A DNA stretch of 64,000 nucleotides from Costus lasius (taxonomy: Eukaryota; Streptophyta; Magnoliopsida; Zingiberales; Costaceae): assembly GCA_027563935.2 (NCBI GenBank), contig JANVAS020000203.1:1674001-1738000 (forward strand). The letters are read 5' to 3'. Under the pieces are notes generated by a model. It was given only the letters and a program-made list of their open reading frames with translations, did not search any database and had not been told where the DNA came from. Every line of letters begins with the position of its first letter. The first letter of the stretch is position 1. The translations under genes and the position numbers were made by a program. Shown here piece by piece: positions 34,297-46,000 of the stretch.

Positions 34297-35864
34297 TTTC
34301 TCCCCGGGTGAAAAGAATTCTTCCCCCAAGAATTGTTCTTGTGGTGCTGGAGAAGTTCTGGAGAGACAAGAGTTATGTGTTCCATCAGGATCCGCATCTT
34401 CAAACTATTGTCAGCATCATTCCATATCCATAGACCAAGCTGCACGTTGAGGACACCTGCATTGAATTCCCTTTCTCGGCCGTACTCATTAGTAAAATTG
34501 TCATAGAAAATCACAGGACTTTGAAAAGAACAAGGACTGATGAAATCAATATACTCAATTTCAATAAGAGCAGAGTGCAAAGCATGTTTGAGTTCATTAT
34601 GTTTTGTTGACACTAATGGAGGCTTAAGGGTGTGGGTAGAAGGACCTAAAAGACAAGATTCAAGGATCATAGGGTCCTGGAAGAGATTTTCTGAGTCTAG
34701 GGGTTGACCTAAAGGTTGAGGATTAGGATCTATGTCAAGCTCAAAAGGTTCTAACTTAGGTTCAAGACATGGTTCAAGAAGACCTATGGGTTTGGGTTCA
34801 GCTTTAGGCTCTCTAATAGTAGTGCTAAGATCAAGTTGAGAACCTATGGGTATGAGCCCTAAAATTGAAGGTAAAAGCTTTGGCCCTAAAATTGAAGGTG
34901 AAGGTATTGGTTCTACTGGAAGGTTTGGTTTTTCATGACTTGCTTCTTCAAGCTCAATGATTTCATCAAGACATGAGTTAGGCTCTAAAGTAGGTTCAGA
35001 GATTTGGTTTCTAAGCTCTAAAGGGGTCTCTAAAGGTGACTTAGGGTTGGGTTGACTATTAGATAAGTAAACTAAAGGTTCCCTAGTATTGGATTTACAC
35101 TCATCTAGGGGTATGTTCAGAATGGTTGTAGGTAGGTCAAGTTTCCTCCTATGTGTTGCTTTAAGATTTTGTTCTACCTCACTAGCTATTTTGAAAGCTT
35201 CTTCTAAAGTGTGTATGGGGTAGTAAATGAGACCTTTCCAAATATCATATCTAAGACCATTCAAAAACCTATTAAGTATAACCCTAGGAGTTTCTCTAAT
35301 TCTACTCCTATAGCGGAGAGCATTAAACTTGAATATATATTCAGGCACTGTCATATTTTTCTGTGTAAGGCTAATAAATTGGTCACAAAAATTTTTATGG
35401 AGAAGTGGAGAATCATATTTTTCTTCTAGTTTATAAAGCATCTCATCCCATTTTTCAATACGGGGGCGTCCAAAATTCTCTAGGCTCCTTTCCACATTTG
35501 TCCAGTACAATCTAGCAGTACCCTCTAAAAGACAACAGGTGAACCTAACTTTGGAGTGCTCAGGCATTAGGCTCCAGTCAAAATATTGCTCAAGTTTGAC
35601 AGCCCAATCTAGGAATTCTCTAGGATCAAGGGAACCACTAAAGGTTGGAGGTGTGAGTTTGATGTTGCGGTGCACATCATCCTCCCTAGGTCTTTGATAG
35701 GATCGAGCATGTGGCTCTTCCCATTCAGGTTCTTGGACTCTCCTATTATGGTTCCTATTGTTTTGGGGATGTTCACCTATGATGGGTTCACTTGAGGGCT
35801 GACTAGGGGGTCTATCATCCCTAAGATTTTCAGGATTTGGGAGTCTAGCTCTAATATCCCTAAG
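34239..35864 (-). pseudogene. gag: E0 gag (Ty3-type), N-terminus removed by C1
   Basis: Open minus-strand frame of about 541 codons. Upstream of the valine codon (GTG) at 35675 the frame stays open to the C1 junction (LRDIRARLPNPENLRDD...), so the true N-terminus is cut off. The Gag domain reads FSGSLDPREFLDWAVKLEQYF, VRFTCCLLEGTARLYW, RIEKWDEMLYKLEEKY, VILNRFLNGLRYDIWKGLIY and EEAFKIASEVEQNLK, characteristic of Ty3 elements. A Pro/Leu/Glu-rich tail follows (LEPCLEPKLEPFELDIDP). There is no CCHC knuckle, protease or RT. The frame continues through the PPT and ends 58 bases inside the 3' LTR. Gag packaging is the expected role, with enzymes supplied in trans (inference). Confidence 0.8.
34297..34335 (-). 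other. E0 polypurine tract region, minus strand
   Basis: The minus strand reads TTGGGGGAAGAATTC... then CCCGGGGAGAAA immediately before the LTR start TGATGGGGG. It is also coding sequence of the overlapping gag frame. Confidence 0.75.
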
Positions 35865-38102
35865 TGTTAGGGAATGCCGGGTGTAATTTTAAATTTTGTA
35901 GTCCCAGGACACAGCGGAAGAAGCATTACACCCGAAACACATTCCTTTCCCAAGGATCCATGCGAGTGAGTATACACAAGGATGTGATAGAGATGTACCT
36001 CTTTTGTTTGTCTAGATGTCGAAGCCATGTTGAAGGCACCCAAGTGTTCGCCCTCTACAAGTATCCACGCGTCGACTCCTTGATCGTTGCTCCCTTCCAC
36101 GCTTGGTACTAGCCTCGGGAAGAGAATCAAGCCTTCACTGCACTTGCGCCACCTTCAAGAGAAGTTGCGCCAAGGAGGGAATAGGGAAGATGTCGCCAAG
36201 AACTTCCCTCTTCTTCTTTGCTTGCGCCACCTTCAAGCAAGATGCGCTAATGGCAATGAGAGGGAGAGGGCTTGCGACAATGGAAGGAGAAGCCACCAAG
36301 CCCAATTTCTCTTTGCGCCAAGAAGAGGAGAAGAAGAAAGGATGTCTTTCGGCCACTTGGAAGAAGGTTGCGCCAAGCCTTTGTTGTTATCACCTTTTGC
36401 CCTTGCTCACGCCTCTCTATGTATGTTCACGCCTCCTAGAAGTCAAACATTGGAAGGGGCGGTAAGGGGTCCTATAAATAGGACAAGAGGCGGCAAGGGC
36501 AATGGCTAGGATCATGCCTAGTGGGCGGCTAGGATAAAGGCGTCTTGAGGTAAGGAAAGTCTCCAAGACTTTTCCATATACCTCATTCAACCTATCCATA
36601 AAAGTCCAAGCACTATATCAGCCCAAGACATGCCTCAAATGCATTCTTACCATCAAAGGCTAAGTGGCTAGGCGCAACATGCATGAAGAATTCGGCTAGG
36701 GTGGTGTTTTGGGAGAAATTAGGGTTTGAGGTAAGGTAAGTCTCCAAGACATTACCATATACCTCTTCCCTATGACCATATGCGCCTAGGAACTTCCCAT
36801 AAAAGTTCTCAAGCCATATCAGCCCCAAGACTTGCCTTAGAGGCAAGTATTCCATCCAAGGAAGAAGGGCTAGGCGCCCTTTACTTCCATAATGAAGCAA
36901 AGGCGCCTCCCTCACCCCATTATGCCCCTAGGCGCCAATGGGGTGAGATTTCTCCCCATTATACCCTTTTAAGCCAATTCCTCTTCATGACAACTAATTA
37001 TTGGGCCTCATTGGATAATGAGCTAGCCCAAACTTCATGGCATGGGTTGATTAAGCCATTGGATCCAATCCAATGCAACCCTAATCCAAATATGACCAAT
37101 CTAGGTCAATTTCGGGTCAACCTGCCAAAAATGAAGTTTGGCTCCAATAACTTTCTTCCAACTCATCAGGCCCATTGGCGCTGATGAAATCTTCCAAATG
37201 GATCCAAGTTATCCAATAACTTGATCCTAAGGCTTCTAAATAAAGCAACGTCAAGAGTCTATTGCGTGTGACCCCGTAGGATCCATATGACGATGGCAAT
37301 GATGTAAACATCATAAGTAGTGAGGGGTATCTAGCAACACATCACTACTACCCATGTCATAGGACTTAAGTCATTATGGCAACAACTCCTAACAAGCAAC
37401 GAGGATTCCTATTGCATTACAGATCCCTTTGCCTAAGCTGATATCCTGCCATTGGATTAGTCTCAAGTTTATTATCCAATGCATTGGTCATGACTCAACA
37501 AGTGTGGCCACACTTTCCTGTCATGCACCAATAAGGTGGGGCGCCCCGAGGGGATATCATGCTTCCAATAAGGAAGGGGCAAATCCTACTATTGGTCATT
37601 CATGTCTCTACATGACTTATGATATGCCCAATGACAGTCGTTTTGATCTCCCAGTTACGGAGAGACGTAAGACTGTATTAAAGCATACCCATCATCAAAT
37701 CTAGACATGAATACCTCAAGTCTAAGGATCAATGCAAACCTCTTGCATGTGAGATTGACTTGTTGACTAGACAAGTCAATCCTCATAGTGGATCACTCCA
37801 GTGCATCCAATGCACCTGTATGTCTGCGTTACTGTGCTCTGCACCTAACCAGCCCATACACCAGTCTCACATGTACTAAAGCTGTCCCATATCTGCTAAG
37901 GTACCTTGTCTGGGGATAGCTTATGAGAATGGATCCAATCCAAACTCCTGGGACATTATTTATGCAACTCAATACATCAACGCAGGTAGAGAAGTCTGCA
38001 TAATAACGACCATGCCTATAAAGAGTAATAGTTCTATCAAAGTACATTCAACCAATGCCTGACCATGTCCATACATTGGTCTTTAGGGCATATACACCAA
38101 CA
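35865..38102 (-). repeat. C1 3' LTR
   Basis: 2238 bp; the minus strand begins TGTTGGTGTATATGCCC and ends CATTCCCTAACA. It shares the block AGTGAGGGGTATCTAGCAAC (reverse complement) with the E1-E5 LTRs and several blocks with the H1 LTR. On the minus strand ATGGCTTCGACATC... (36028-35999) opens 10 codons (MASTSRQTKE) ending AAAGAG|GTACAT, a donor-like site. Other ORFs at 36087-37184 lack recognisable domains. Confidence 0.85.
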
Positions 38103-38115
38103 ATCTCCCACTTGC
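38103..38115 (-). other. C1 polypurine tract, minus strand
   Basis: ATCTCCCACTTGC on the plus strand is GCAAGTGGGAGAT on the minus strand, directly before the LTR. Same PPT as E1-E5. Confidence 0.85.
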
Positions 38116-38149
38116 ACTAAGACCAAGGACAACTTGTATTTAGTCAGTT

Positions 38150-38650
38150 CTAATGTCTCTAGTATGACCCATTTAGCTTCCGCTGCGCCAGAGGCTAGGT
38201 CAGTGGGTTTTCCAGATTGCTATCTGTGTTTATTTTAACAAATTTGATCATCATCCTTATCCATGATCTCTAAGATCAGATGATATGCTGTAGTACATAC
38301 TTGAGCACTAAGTTCATTCTCCTATGCTATGGTCCCAGTAAGGACTATACTGGACCATTAAGCACTATGAACTAGATCAAGTTCAAATGAATGAAGCTGT
38401 CTCCTTGGCTGCCACAAGGAGCTGCAATGTACTCAGCCTTATTTGTAGAATCTTGCCACTTTGGTTTGCATAATGCTCCTTCAGCACACAACACCATAAC
38501 AAGGCAAAGCGCAACTCCTGGCTGTGATCAATAGTCACTAGACTGGAACGAAGTGTCAGTGTACCCCTGTACACAAAATTCTTTCCTGTCTATCATAGAC
38601 TAGACTCCAATCCTTTATACTTCCCAAGTATATATATAAGGATCGCTTTC
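38150..38650 (-). pseudogene. C1 RNase H remnant
   Basis: The minus strand encodes decayed RNase H pieces: a YTDTSFQSSDY match to YTDASFQSDQD, KAEYIAA to EAEYVAA, and IKFVKINTDSNLENPLT to IKVCKVHTDDNLADPLT, followed by a stop where the others have Lys, then PLAQRK. Frameshifts and stops are present. Confidence 0.75.
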
Positions 38651-39447
38651 ACAGAAAAGATGTCATTTAAGAGAAGTAGCTATGCGTTGTAGAAAAATTT
38701 ATAGATCCAAAATTCAAACTGATTAAACCACATTGTAGATAGTGAGTTGATCTTTTCAGAAGTATCAAAATTATGGAATGAAGATATCTTAGGCAAGAAT
38801 AACTTCTACAACAAAATGGCAAGGCAGATTAGCAAATAAAATTGGTACAGAAGTTTATCAGGATTGAAAAGTTGCAATGTCTTTCTGGTCGATCCCTTGG
38901 ATCTTGAGTCGGATCGACTTATCTAGCTGTTAGACAAAGTTTAGTACATCCCTTTTGTACCATAGTTTATGATTTGTAGCGCACCAAATTTTTAAAGTAC
39001 CTGCACAAAGAATGCTAGTCAGATTAATATATTAAACTGTAGCAGAATTTCATACAGAGTTGTATCATTCTTCAAAAGTTGTATGGCCTCCTTGGTTGAT
39101 CTGGTTAGTCTAGATTCAGCTCGACTTGTCCAATTGAAAGTATAAGATTTGTTCTTCTTGTTGATGCCACAGATCAAGCGTTTGGTCGTTCCAGATGCTT
39201 AAGATACCTGCGTAAACAAGCTTAGTCAGATCAATATTGAACCCAAACAGAAAGCAGGAAGTAGAGCTATGGAAGTAGGCAAGCGGGGCTGATCATTGAT
39301 GTTGGGACTGGAATGCTCGTCGGCGATGTTGGGAAAGACGAGGAGGCCTTGAAGACGTCGGAGCCCCAAGAGATGGTGGAGGAGGCGAGGACGTGACTGT
39401 TCTACTGGAGCAGGGGAAGTGCACGCGCGGAGCAGGGGCAGTCGCCG
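38651..39447 (-). repeat. E0 5' LTR, part 1 (left of E3)
   Basis: Homologous to about 13455-14276. It begins at ACAGAAAAGATGTC, so the first 110 bp of the LTR (the primer-site end) are missing. A short GC-rich stretch is deleted relative to the other LTR near 39385. Confidence 0.85.
39443..39447. repeat. Target-site duplication of E3, left (CGCCG)
   Basis: CGCCG is repeated at 48595-48599. The empty site is at 14277-14281 in the other E0 LTR. Confidence 0.95.
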
Positions 39448-41123
39448 TGTTGGGGTATGCCCTTAAGGCTAATGTTTGAGGCCTTGGGATTGTAATAGTA
39501 TCATTGTATAAACTCTTAAGTTTATAAAGGCAATGGTTGTTATTCAGGTTGTTACCTTGTCTGCTGTAATAAGTGTACTACTGAATAATGTCTCAAAGCT
39601 GTTCAGCTAGGCTGACATGCACTGATGTCCTTAGTCGATATATCTTGGTGAACATGAGACAGCCTTGATATGGTTAAAGACTAATATGTGTTCTAATCTT
39701 ATAGGATGCTTCGAGCATGGAATAAGATGTAGACTCATGGGTACATTGGATGTACTGGACAGACCCTACTAGGATATTCCATTGCTTGTCACAATGTGAA
39801 TGATCCTTGTAAGCACCAAGTGGCACATGTCCTCTGACTTGAGATCACTTGTGTTTCTAAATGATGATTGTCATTGTTTTGAGGTAGTTCAATATCATTT
39901 GAAATATAATGGTTATAGACTATCTTGGATAATGATCATGAGTCAGGTTAGGACACTAGTGATAGATAAAGGATTGCCGTCTCCTTGTTTAAGGAGTGTG
40001 ATGTTCTAAGGCCCCCCTATATGAGATGATTGAGAAAGTGTATGGCCATACCCAGATGACTATGTTCATCTGGTCTAATCATGCTCATCGTATTGGAGTT
40101 ACAGGCTTGACATGCTTGTCCAATAAGAACATCCAGTGGCAAAGGAAACATGTATGCCTCGTGAAATGGATTCACTCTTGTGCTGTGATTTGGGTGTAGT
40201 CTTGGAAGACTCTTTCCTTTATATCGGGAGACAGTGATGTGTTGCTAGATACCCCTCACTGATCGTGATAACGTAAGTTGTCGTTACCGACATTTAAAGG
40301 AAACCCTTAGGGTCGCACAATTTGATGACATGGCTTACTCAAGTCAGATCGTGTGGACTGAATTGTTTGGATTCAGTTTAAAGGAGTTTAGACTCTGATT
40401 GTAAGTGAGATCTGGTCTGATCATGTTTGATTGATTAGGGCTTGAGATCGGTAAGCTTCGATCGAGAGTGTGGATGCTAGATCGGAGAGATCAAGAGCAT
40501 CCAGAGATGAACGGTTGGATCTTGAACCATTTGGTTCAAAGAGATCTAGACCATGGCTTGGGCTGGTTTGAACCGAATTGGGTTGAACCTAATTGGCTTG
40601 AACCGGTTCACATGGGTGAACGTATGGTTCAAGGATTGAAGGCATTTTGGGCGGTTTTTCTTCAAGTGGTCGCATGGCTTCATAACCTTCCATATATGGA
40701 AGTGTAACGCCATCACTTGAATGAAAGCCTTAACGCCATTTGCCCAATTACTCTCTTGTCATCTTCATTCGACAAGGAAGAGGGGAACTCTGGTACAACG
40801 AAGCTCTCGGCCAAGCACCTCTCTTCATCTACACACGACAAGGACATTTTGGAGATCGCTTGCTAGCACAAGGAACATCCGAAAGGGTAGCCATCTCTCA
40901 TCTAGTGTGCGTTATCTTTGGAGGAGTGCTTACTTGCTCTCTTGCTTCCAAGTCGCCACCCTTTATTATGGCTTTGGTAAGAGATCTTCTCTTGATCTTT
41001 ATAAGCAAACAAAGTTAATCTTATAGATATACTACATGCGATCTATGAAAACCCTAATTCCGCCCATGCAATTGAGATTTGTGCATGCTTAGGGTTTGCG
41101 CTCCCACTTGAAGGGGACTTACA
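39448..41123 (+). repeat. E3 5' LTR
   Basis: TGTTGGGG...GACTTACA, 1676 bp. TATA-like TTTATATC at 40218-40225; hairpin GATAAC-GTAA-GTTGTC (40267-40282, one G-U pair). Confidence 0.96.
40968..40976 (+). other. E3 candidate gag mini-exon (ATG GCT TTG) and splice donor
   Basis: ATGGCTTTG followed by GTAAGA at 40977, the closest match to the plant donor consensus among the five copies. Joins in frame to ATT at 42992. Confidence 0.62.
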
Positions 41124-41125
41124 AT

Positions 41126-41137
41126 TGGTATCAGAGC
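41126..41137 (+). other. E3 primer binding site (tRNA-iMet)
   Basis: TGGTATCAGAGC just after the LTR end at 41123. Confidence 0.95.
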
Positions 41138-41528
41138 ATAGGGTTTTTCAGTATTATCTATATGATTGCTTTGCTGAGATTGTGATCCATTCATGATGCC
41201 ATATTGCGCTCACTTCATGCTTTGTTTTCTTGCGCTTACATGATGTTGTGTGCCCATAAGTTTGTTTGCGCTTGTATCATTGCTTGGAGAAGTTTGCGCT
41301 TATGCCTAGATCTTTGGTTTATCAACATGCAAAGAATGACATGCTAGATATTTGATGTATCTTGTTTATCAAAGTGGCGCATGTTACTTTTTTGCGCTTG
41401 TTGTAGTTGTTTTTCAAAGAAAAACCTTACATCTTGCGCGCCTATCACCATAGATCTAAGGGGCGCCTGCTATAATCCCTTAGACGGGTTAGTAGGGTTG
41501 AAGGCATCCTCTAGGGAAGATCCAACTA

Positions 41529-41608
41529 GTCTGATCAGACCATCTGACAGCCTAGATGGGTTGACCTGATAGCACCTGTGCGCAAGCACGAGGTGGCTAT
41601 AGGTTGAC
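41529..41608 (+). other. E3 psi-like RNA structure
   Basis: Palindrome GTCTGATCAGAC, CCATCT/AGATGG hairpin and GCAA-loop stem. The outer stem GTTGACC/GGTTGAC pairs through G-U wobbles where E1 has Watson-Crick pairs. Confidence 0.55.
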
Positions 41609-41986
41609 TGCATCAAGGGCGTGTAGCGAGGTCTGGTTGAGACGACTAATGAACACACATGAGTTAGGCCCGGGGTCACACCCGCTTGCCAAAACTCATG
41701 AGGGTTGTTCAGCCCTTGTAGCATGCATGGTTGACCATTAGGTCAACTCGAGTCAGTTAGGACTTGGTGCATGCAAGGGCAGTGGATCTGACTAGCTGGA
41801 TGAGTGGATCCCTATTAATGGACCGTTGTAAGGTAGTAGGGCTCATAAGAAAATTAAAATTGATGCCAATGGGGTTTTCAAAATTTTATTTTCTTTGTAA
41901 TGGATCACATGTTGATTGAATGATGCCATGATGCTTGTTTATTTATTCTTATGTGGGCTGCCCATGTTAAATGTGTGCTGTGCTGG

Positions 41987-42122
41987 GGCCTGCGTGCCTG
42001 GACTTAAACTTGTAAATTAATTTTTATCGTGATCTGCGAATCACTTTTTAATTAATTTATTGTATATTTGACCTGCGAGTCAAACTTGTCTAGATAGATC
42101 AAAATGTATTTGATTAGACAAG
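41987..42122 (+). other. E3 CTGCGN hairpin array
   Basis: Loops CTGCGT, CTGCGA, CTGCGA on stems GGC/GCC, GTGAT/ATCAC and TTTGAC/GTCAAA, then CTTGTCT/AGACAAG (42085-42122). Confidence 0.55.
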
Positions 42123-43012
42123 AGCACAAAAGCACACATTAAAGAGGCGCATTCAGCTGGTGGGCGCACCTGAGCTGAACTTGGCGCAAGGGCCCTGGGA
42201 TGGACCTGATGAGATAAAAGACCCATGAAAAGAAAGTGAAGACTTAAGTAAAATTTAAGGTCTTACTTAGGCTATGGGCTCTTACCACATAAGATCAGCA
42301 TGCTTTCTATTTATTGCTTTTATAATTAGAATTGCATGAGTTTATCTTCTGCTATCACCATAGGACTTGCATGATAGGTATGAAGATAAAAGACCGTTAA
42401 AATCCAAACGCTAACATATCAAGCTCGTAAGCCTTCTGACGCGAAACCTCACTGTTCTGACTATCGTTGGAGCCGTGTTGTACCCACTCAGTGGGCACGT
42501 CCATCTATCTTCAGACGGTGCGGGATTACACCTGCGTGTTACAGAGTAGGGATTTATCCCTTCTCGTTGCTCAGCATAGCACGTGGTGGTCCAGGGAGTA
42601 GGTCGGGTCAGCTTGACCATGTAGACTACATATGTGGCGCATATGGTAGCACATGGAGGCAGCCATCTGTGGGGTCAGAGACTGTGTTGCACCAACTCAG
42701 TTGGCACAGTCTGCTGGATTGCCCAGATGAAGGGGAATCGCACGGGTTGGCGATTGGCAGGGACTGCCTACCAGAAATTAGTGCTTGTACTCTCTGTGCA
42801 TCTTATCTCGCCTGAGCGAGACGCGGAGACCAAGTATGAAATCTGGATCCCATCTCACTAAAAGAGTGTTACTCTTTCGGACTGTTTTATGGATTTTACA
42901 GTCAGCTAAAATAGTGAGAAAAGGAATCATTCTTAAGTCCTGATTGATTCTTAACATTGATACTGACCTTGCTGTTCTTGCATTGTTGTAGATTCCTGCA
43001 GCAACGAACACC

Positions 43013-46000
43013 ATGAGCTTCAATGTGCGATCCCTACTGGAAAGGGAGAAGTTTGCTGGGCCAAACTTCTCAGACTGGTTCTGACACCTTAAGATCGTTC
43101 TTAAGGCAGAGAGGAAAATGTATGTCCTCGAGACGGCTGTGCCGCCTCAACCCGCTGCGAACGCCGCAAGGGCGGTTCGTGATGCCTATGAAAAGCACGT
43201 CAATGATAGCATTGATGTCGCTTGCCTGATGCTAGCGTCTATGACGCCACCGCTGCAGCGTCAGCATGAGGATATGTCGGCTATAGAGATTATAGCGAAC
43301 CTCAAGATGCTGTATGCTGCACAGGTGAGGACAGAACGCTATAATCTAACAAAGCTTTTCTTTCAGAGCAAACTGGCTGAAGGGAGCCCAGTGGGAGCTC
43401 ACGTGCTCAAGATGATTGGGCACAAGGAGGCTCTGGAGAAACTGGGGCATACCATCAACCAGGAGCTTGCTGTAGACATTATTCTGCAGTCTCTCCCGCC
43501 CTCTTTCGATGCGTTCATTATTAATTTTAATATGAACAAGATCGATTGTACTCCGGCAGAGCTGCTGAATATGCTCTTGACAACTGAGGAGACTCTGAAG
43601 GGAAAGCCTTCAACCTCTGTCTTAATGGTTCCTTCTAGGAACAAGAAGAAGGGGAAGAAGGGCAAAGCCCCTGTCAAGAACTACAGTAAGGCTCTGAAAC
43701 AAAAGGTTAAGCGGTCGAAGGACAACAGGTGTTTCCACTGTGGCCAGCTGGGTCACTGGAAAAAGGACTGTAAAGCGCTCCAAGGAGATAAGAGGGGAAG
43801 CATCGCTTCTGGCTCAGGTATATATGTGACTGAGGTCATGTTATCTTCTTCTTCTATTTCATGGGTGTTGGACACTGCATGTGGAGTTCACATTTGTTCA
43901 AATGTGCAGGAACTCAAGAGAAGAAGGCAGGTGGGACAGCATGAGGTAGACCTACGCGTTGGAAACGGGGCACGGGTTGCTGCTGTTGCTGTAGGAGACT
44001 ATTTCATTTCTTTACCATCTGGCATTGTATTGGAATTAAACAATTGTTATTTTGTACCCAGTATAACCAAGAATATTATCTCTATTCCTGCTCTTGTCAG
44101 GAAAGGATTTGCCTTTGAATGCAATATTTCAAAGTGTGTACTTTCTCTTGATAATATTGGTTATGCTACTGGTTCAATTAACAATGGGTTATTCATGTTG
44201 GACATGGAATATTCTATACAAAACATTGATAATAAGAAAGCCAAGTATGCTGAAGACAGCACCTTGTTATGGCATAGTCGTTTAGGCTATATTAACAAGA
44301 AGCGCATTAAGCGGTTGCATGATCATGGACTGCTGGGATCATTCTCCTATGAGGAGATTGATACATGCAAAGCTTATTTGATGGGTAAAATGACGAAGTC
44401 TCCTTTTCCTAACAAAGGTCAAAGGGCTTCAGGTTTACTTGACCTTATACACAGTGATGTGTGTGGGCCATTTAGTAAACATGCCAGAGGTGGCTATCAG
44501 TACTTCATTACCATTACTGATGATTTCAGTAGGTATGGTTATGTCTATCTTATGAGACATAAGAGTGAATCTTTTGACAAGTTCAAAGAGTTCAAAAATG
44601 AAGTACAGAATCAGCTAGGCCGAAATATCAAGACACTTCGTTCTGATCGAGGTGGAGAATACTTGAGTCATGCGTTTACTGACTATCTGAAGGAGTGTGG
44701 GATTATCTCATAGCTCACTCCGCCAGGAACACCGCAATGGAATGGTGTGTCCGAGAGGAGAAATAGAACGTTACTTGATATGGTTCGTTCTATGATGAGT
44801 CAGGCCACTCTTCCTTACTCCTTTTGGGGTTTTGCACTGGAAACAGCTGCAAAGGTACTAAACCGAGTGCCATCCAAGGCCGTTTCAAAGATGCCATATG
44901 AATTATGGTATGGGAAACAGCCGAGCTTGACATTTATCAGGATCTGGGGTTGTGAGGCTTATGTCAAAAAGCTCACCTCTGGGAAACTGGAGAGCCGATC
45001 TGAGAAATGTATCTTTGTCGGTTACCCTAAGGAAACTAAGGGTTATTATTTCTACGATCCCAAAGAGAACAAAGTATTTGTTGCTCGGACGGCCATATTT
45101 CTTGAGAAGGAGTTTCTTCTGCAAGAGGCTAGTGGGAGAGAAATAAAGCTGGATGAGAATCCACAGGAAGGACAAAGTAGTCAAGCGCAGTTGGATGAGC
45201 CTGAGCCGGTAGATCAGGTTATTGAACAACCTGAGGCTCAGATATCACGGGAACCGCGAAGATCGGGAAGGATCCGTCGACAGCCTGAGCGCTATGACGG
45301 AGTCTACATCATTGATAATGATGAACCCCTCACTTATGCGGATGCGGTCAGTGGACCGGAGTCAGCTAGATGGCTTGAAGCTATGCGAGCCGAGATGGAC
45401 TCCATGTCAGATAACCAAGTCTGGGATTTGGTTGATCCGCCTCCGGGAGTAATCCCTATAGGCTGTAAATGGATCTTCAAGAAGAAGATTGACATGGATG
45501 GTAACGTGGTTACCTATAAAGGCAGGCTAGTAGCGAAAGGTTTCAAACAAATCTACGGGATAGATTATGATGAAACTTTCTCTCCTGTAGCCATGTTTAA
45601 GTCTATTCGGATTCTTTTCGCGATAGCTGCATATTATGATTATGAGATCTGGCAGATGGATGTGAAAACAGCTTTCCTTAATGGAAATCTGGATGAGGAT
45701 GTGTATATGACACAACCTGAAGGTTTCACTAATCCAACAGATCGTCATAAAATATGCAAGTTAAAGAAGTCTATTTATGGACTGAAACAAGCATCTAGAA
45801 GCTGGAATATTCGTTTTGATGAATCAATCTCTGAGTTTGGTTTCATCAAGAACGAAGATGACCCGTGTGTATATAAGAGGTTTAGTGGGAGCGTGATTAC
45901 ATTCCTAATCGTCTACGTCGATGATATCTTAATCATTGGAAACGATATTTCTGAACTTCATGCTGTTAAAGCATGGCTAAGGAAATGTTTCCAGATGAAA

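Larger units (their letters stand above)
35865..38650 (-). mobile_element. C1: truncated minus-strand copia element inserted in E0 gag
   Basis: Retains its 3' LTR, PPT and an RNase H remnant; everything upstream (RT, integrase, gag, 5' LTR) is missing. The left end TGTTAGGGAATGCC sits directly in E0's gag frame. The right end is an abrupt junction to E0's other LTR at about 38651, so one deletion removed most of C1, E0's leader and primer site, and about 110 bp of E0's 5' LTR. Confidence 0.8.
40977..42991 (+). other. E3 leader; candidate 2015-nt intron
   Basis: Donor GTAAGA to acceptor TTGTTGTAG (42983-42991), with CTGAC upstream. Contains the primer site and both structured regions. The tRNA-like segment of E1/E2 is absent. 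Confidence 0.6.

Noticed and set aside
36087..37184. Several 120-140-residue plus-strand ORFs
   Set aside because: They lie within the C1 LTR in competing frames, with no homology I recognise.
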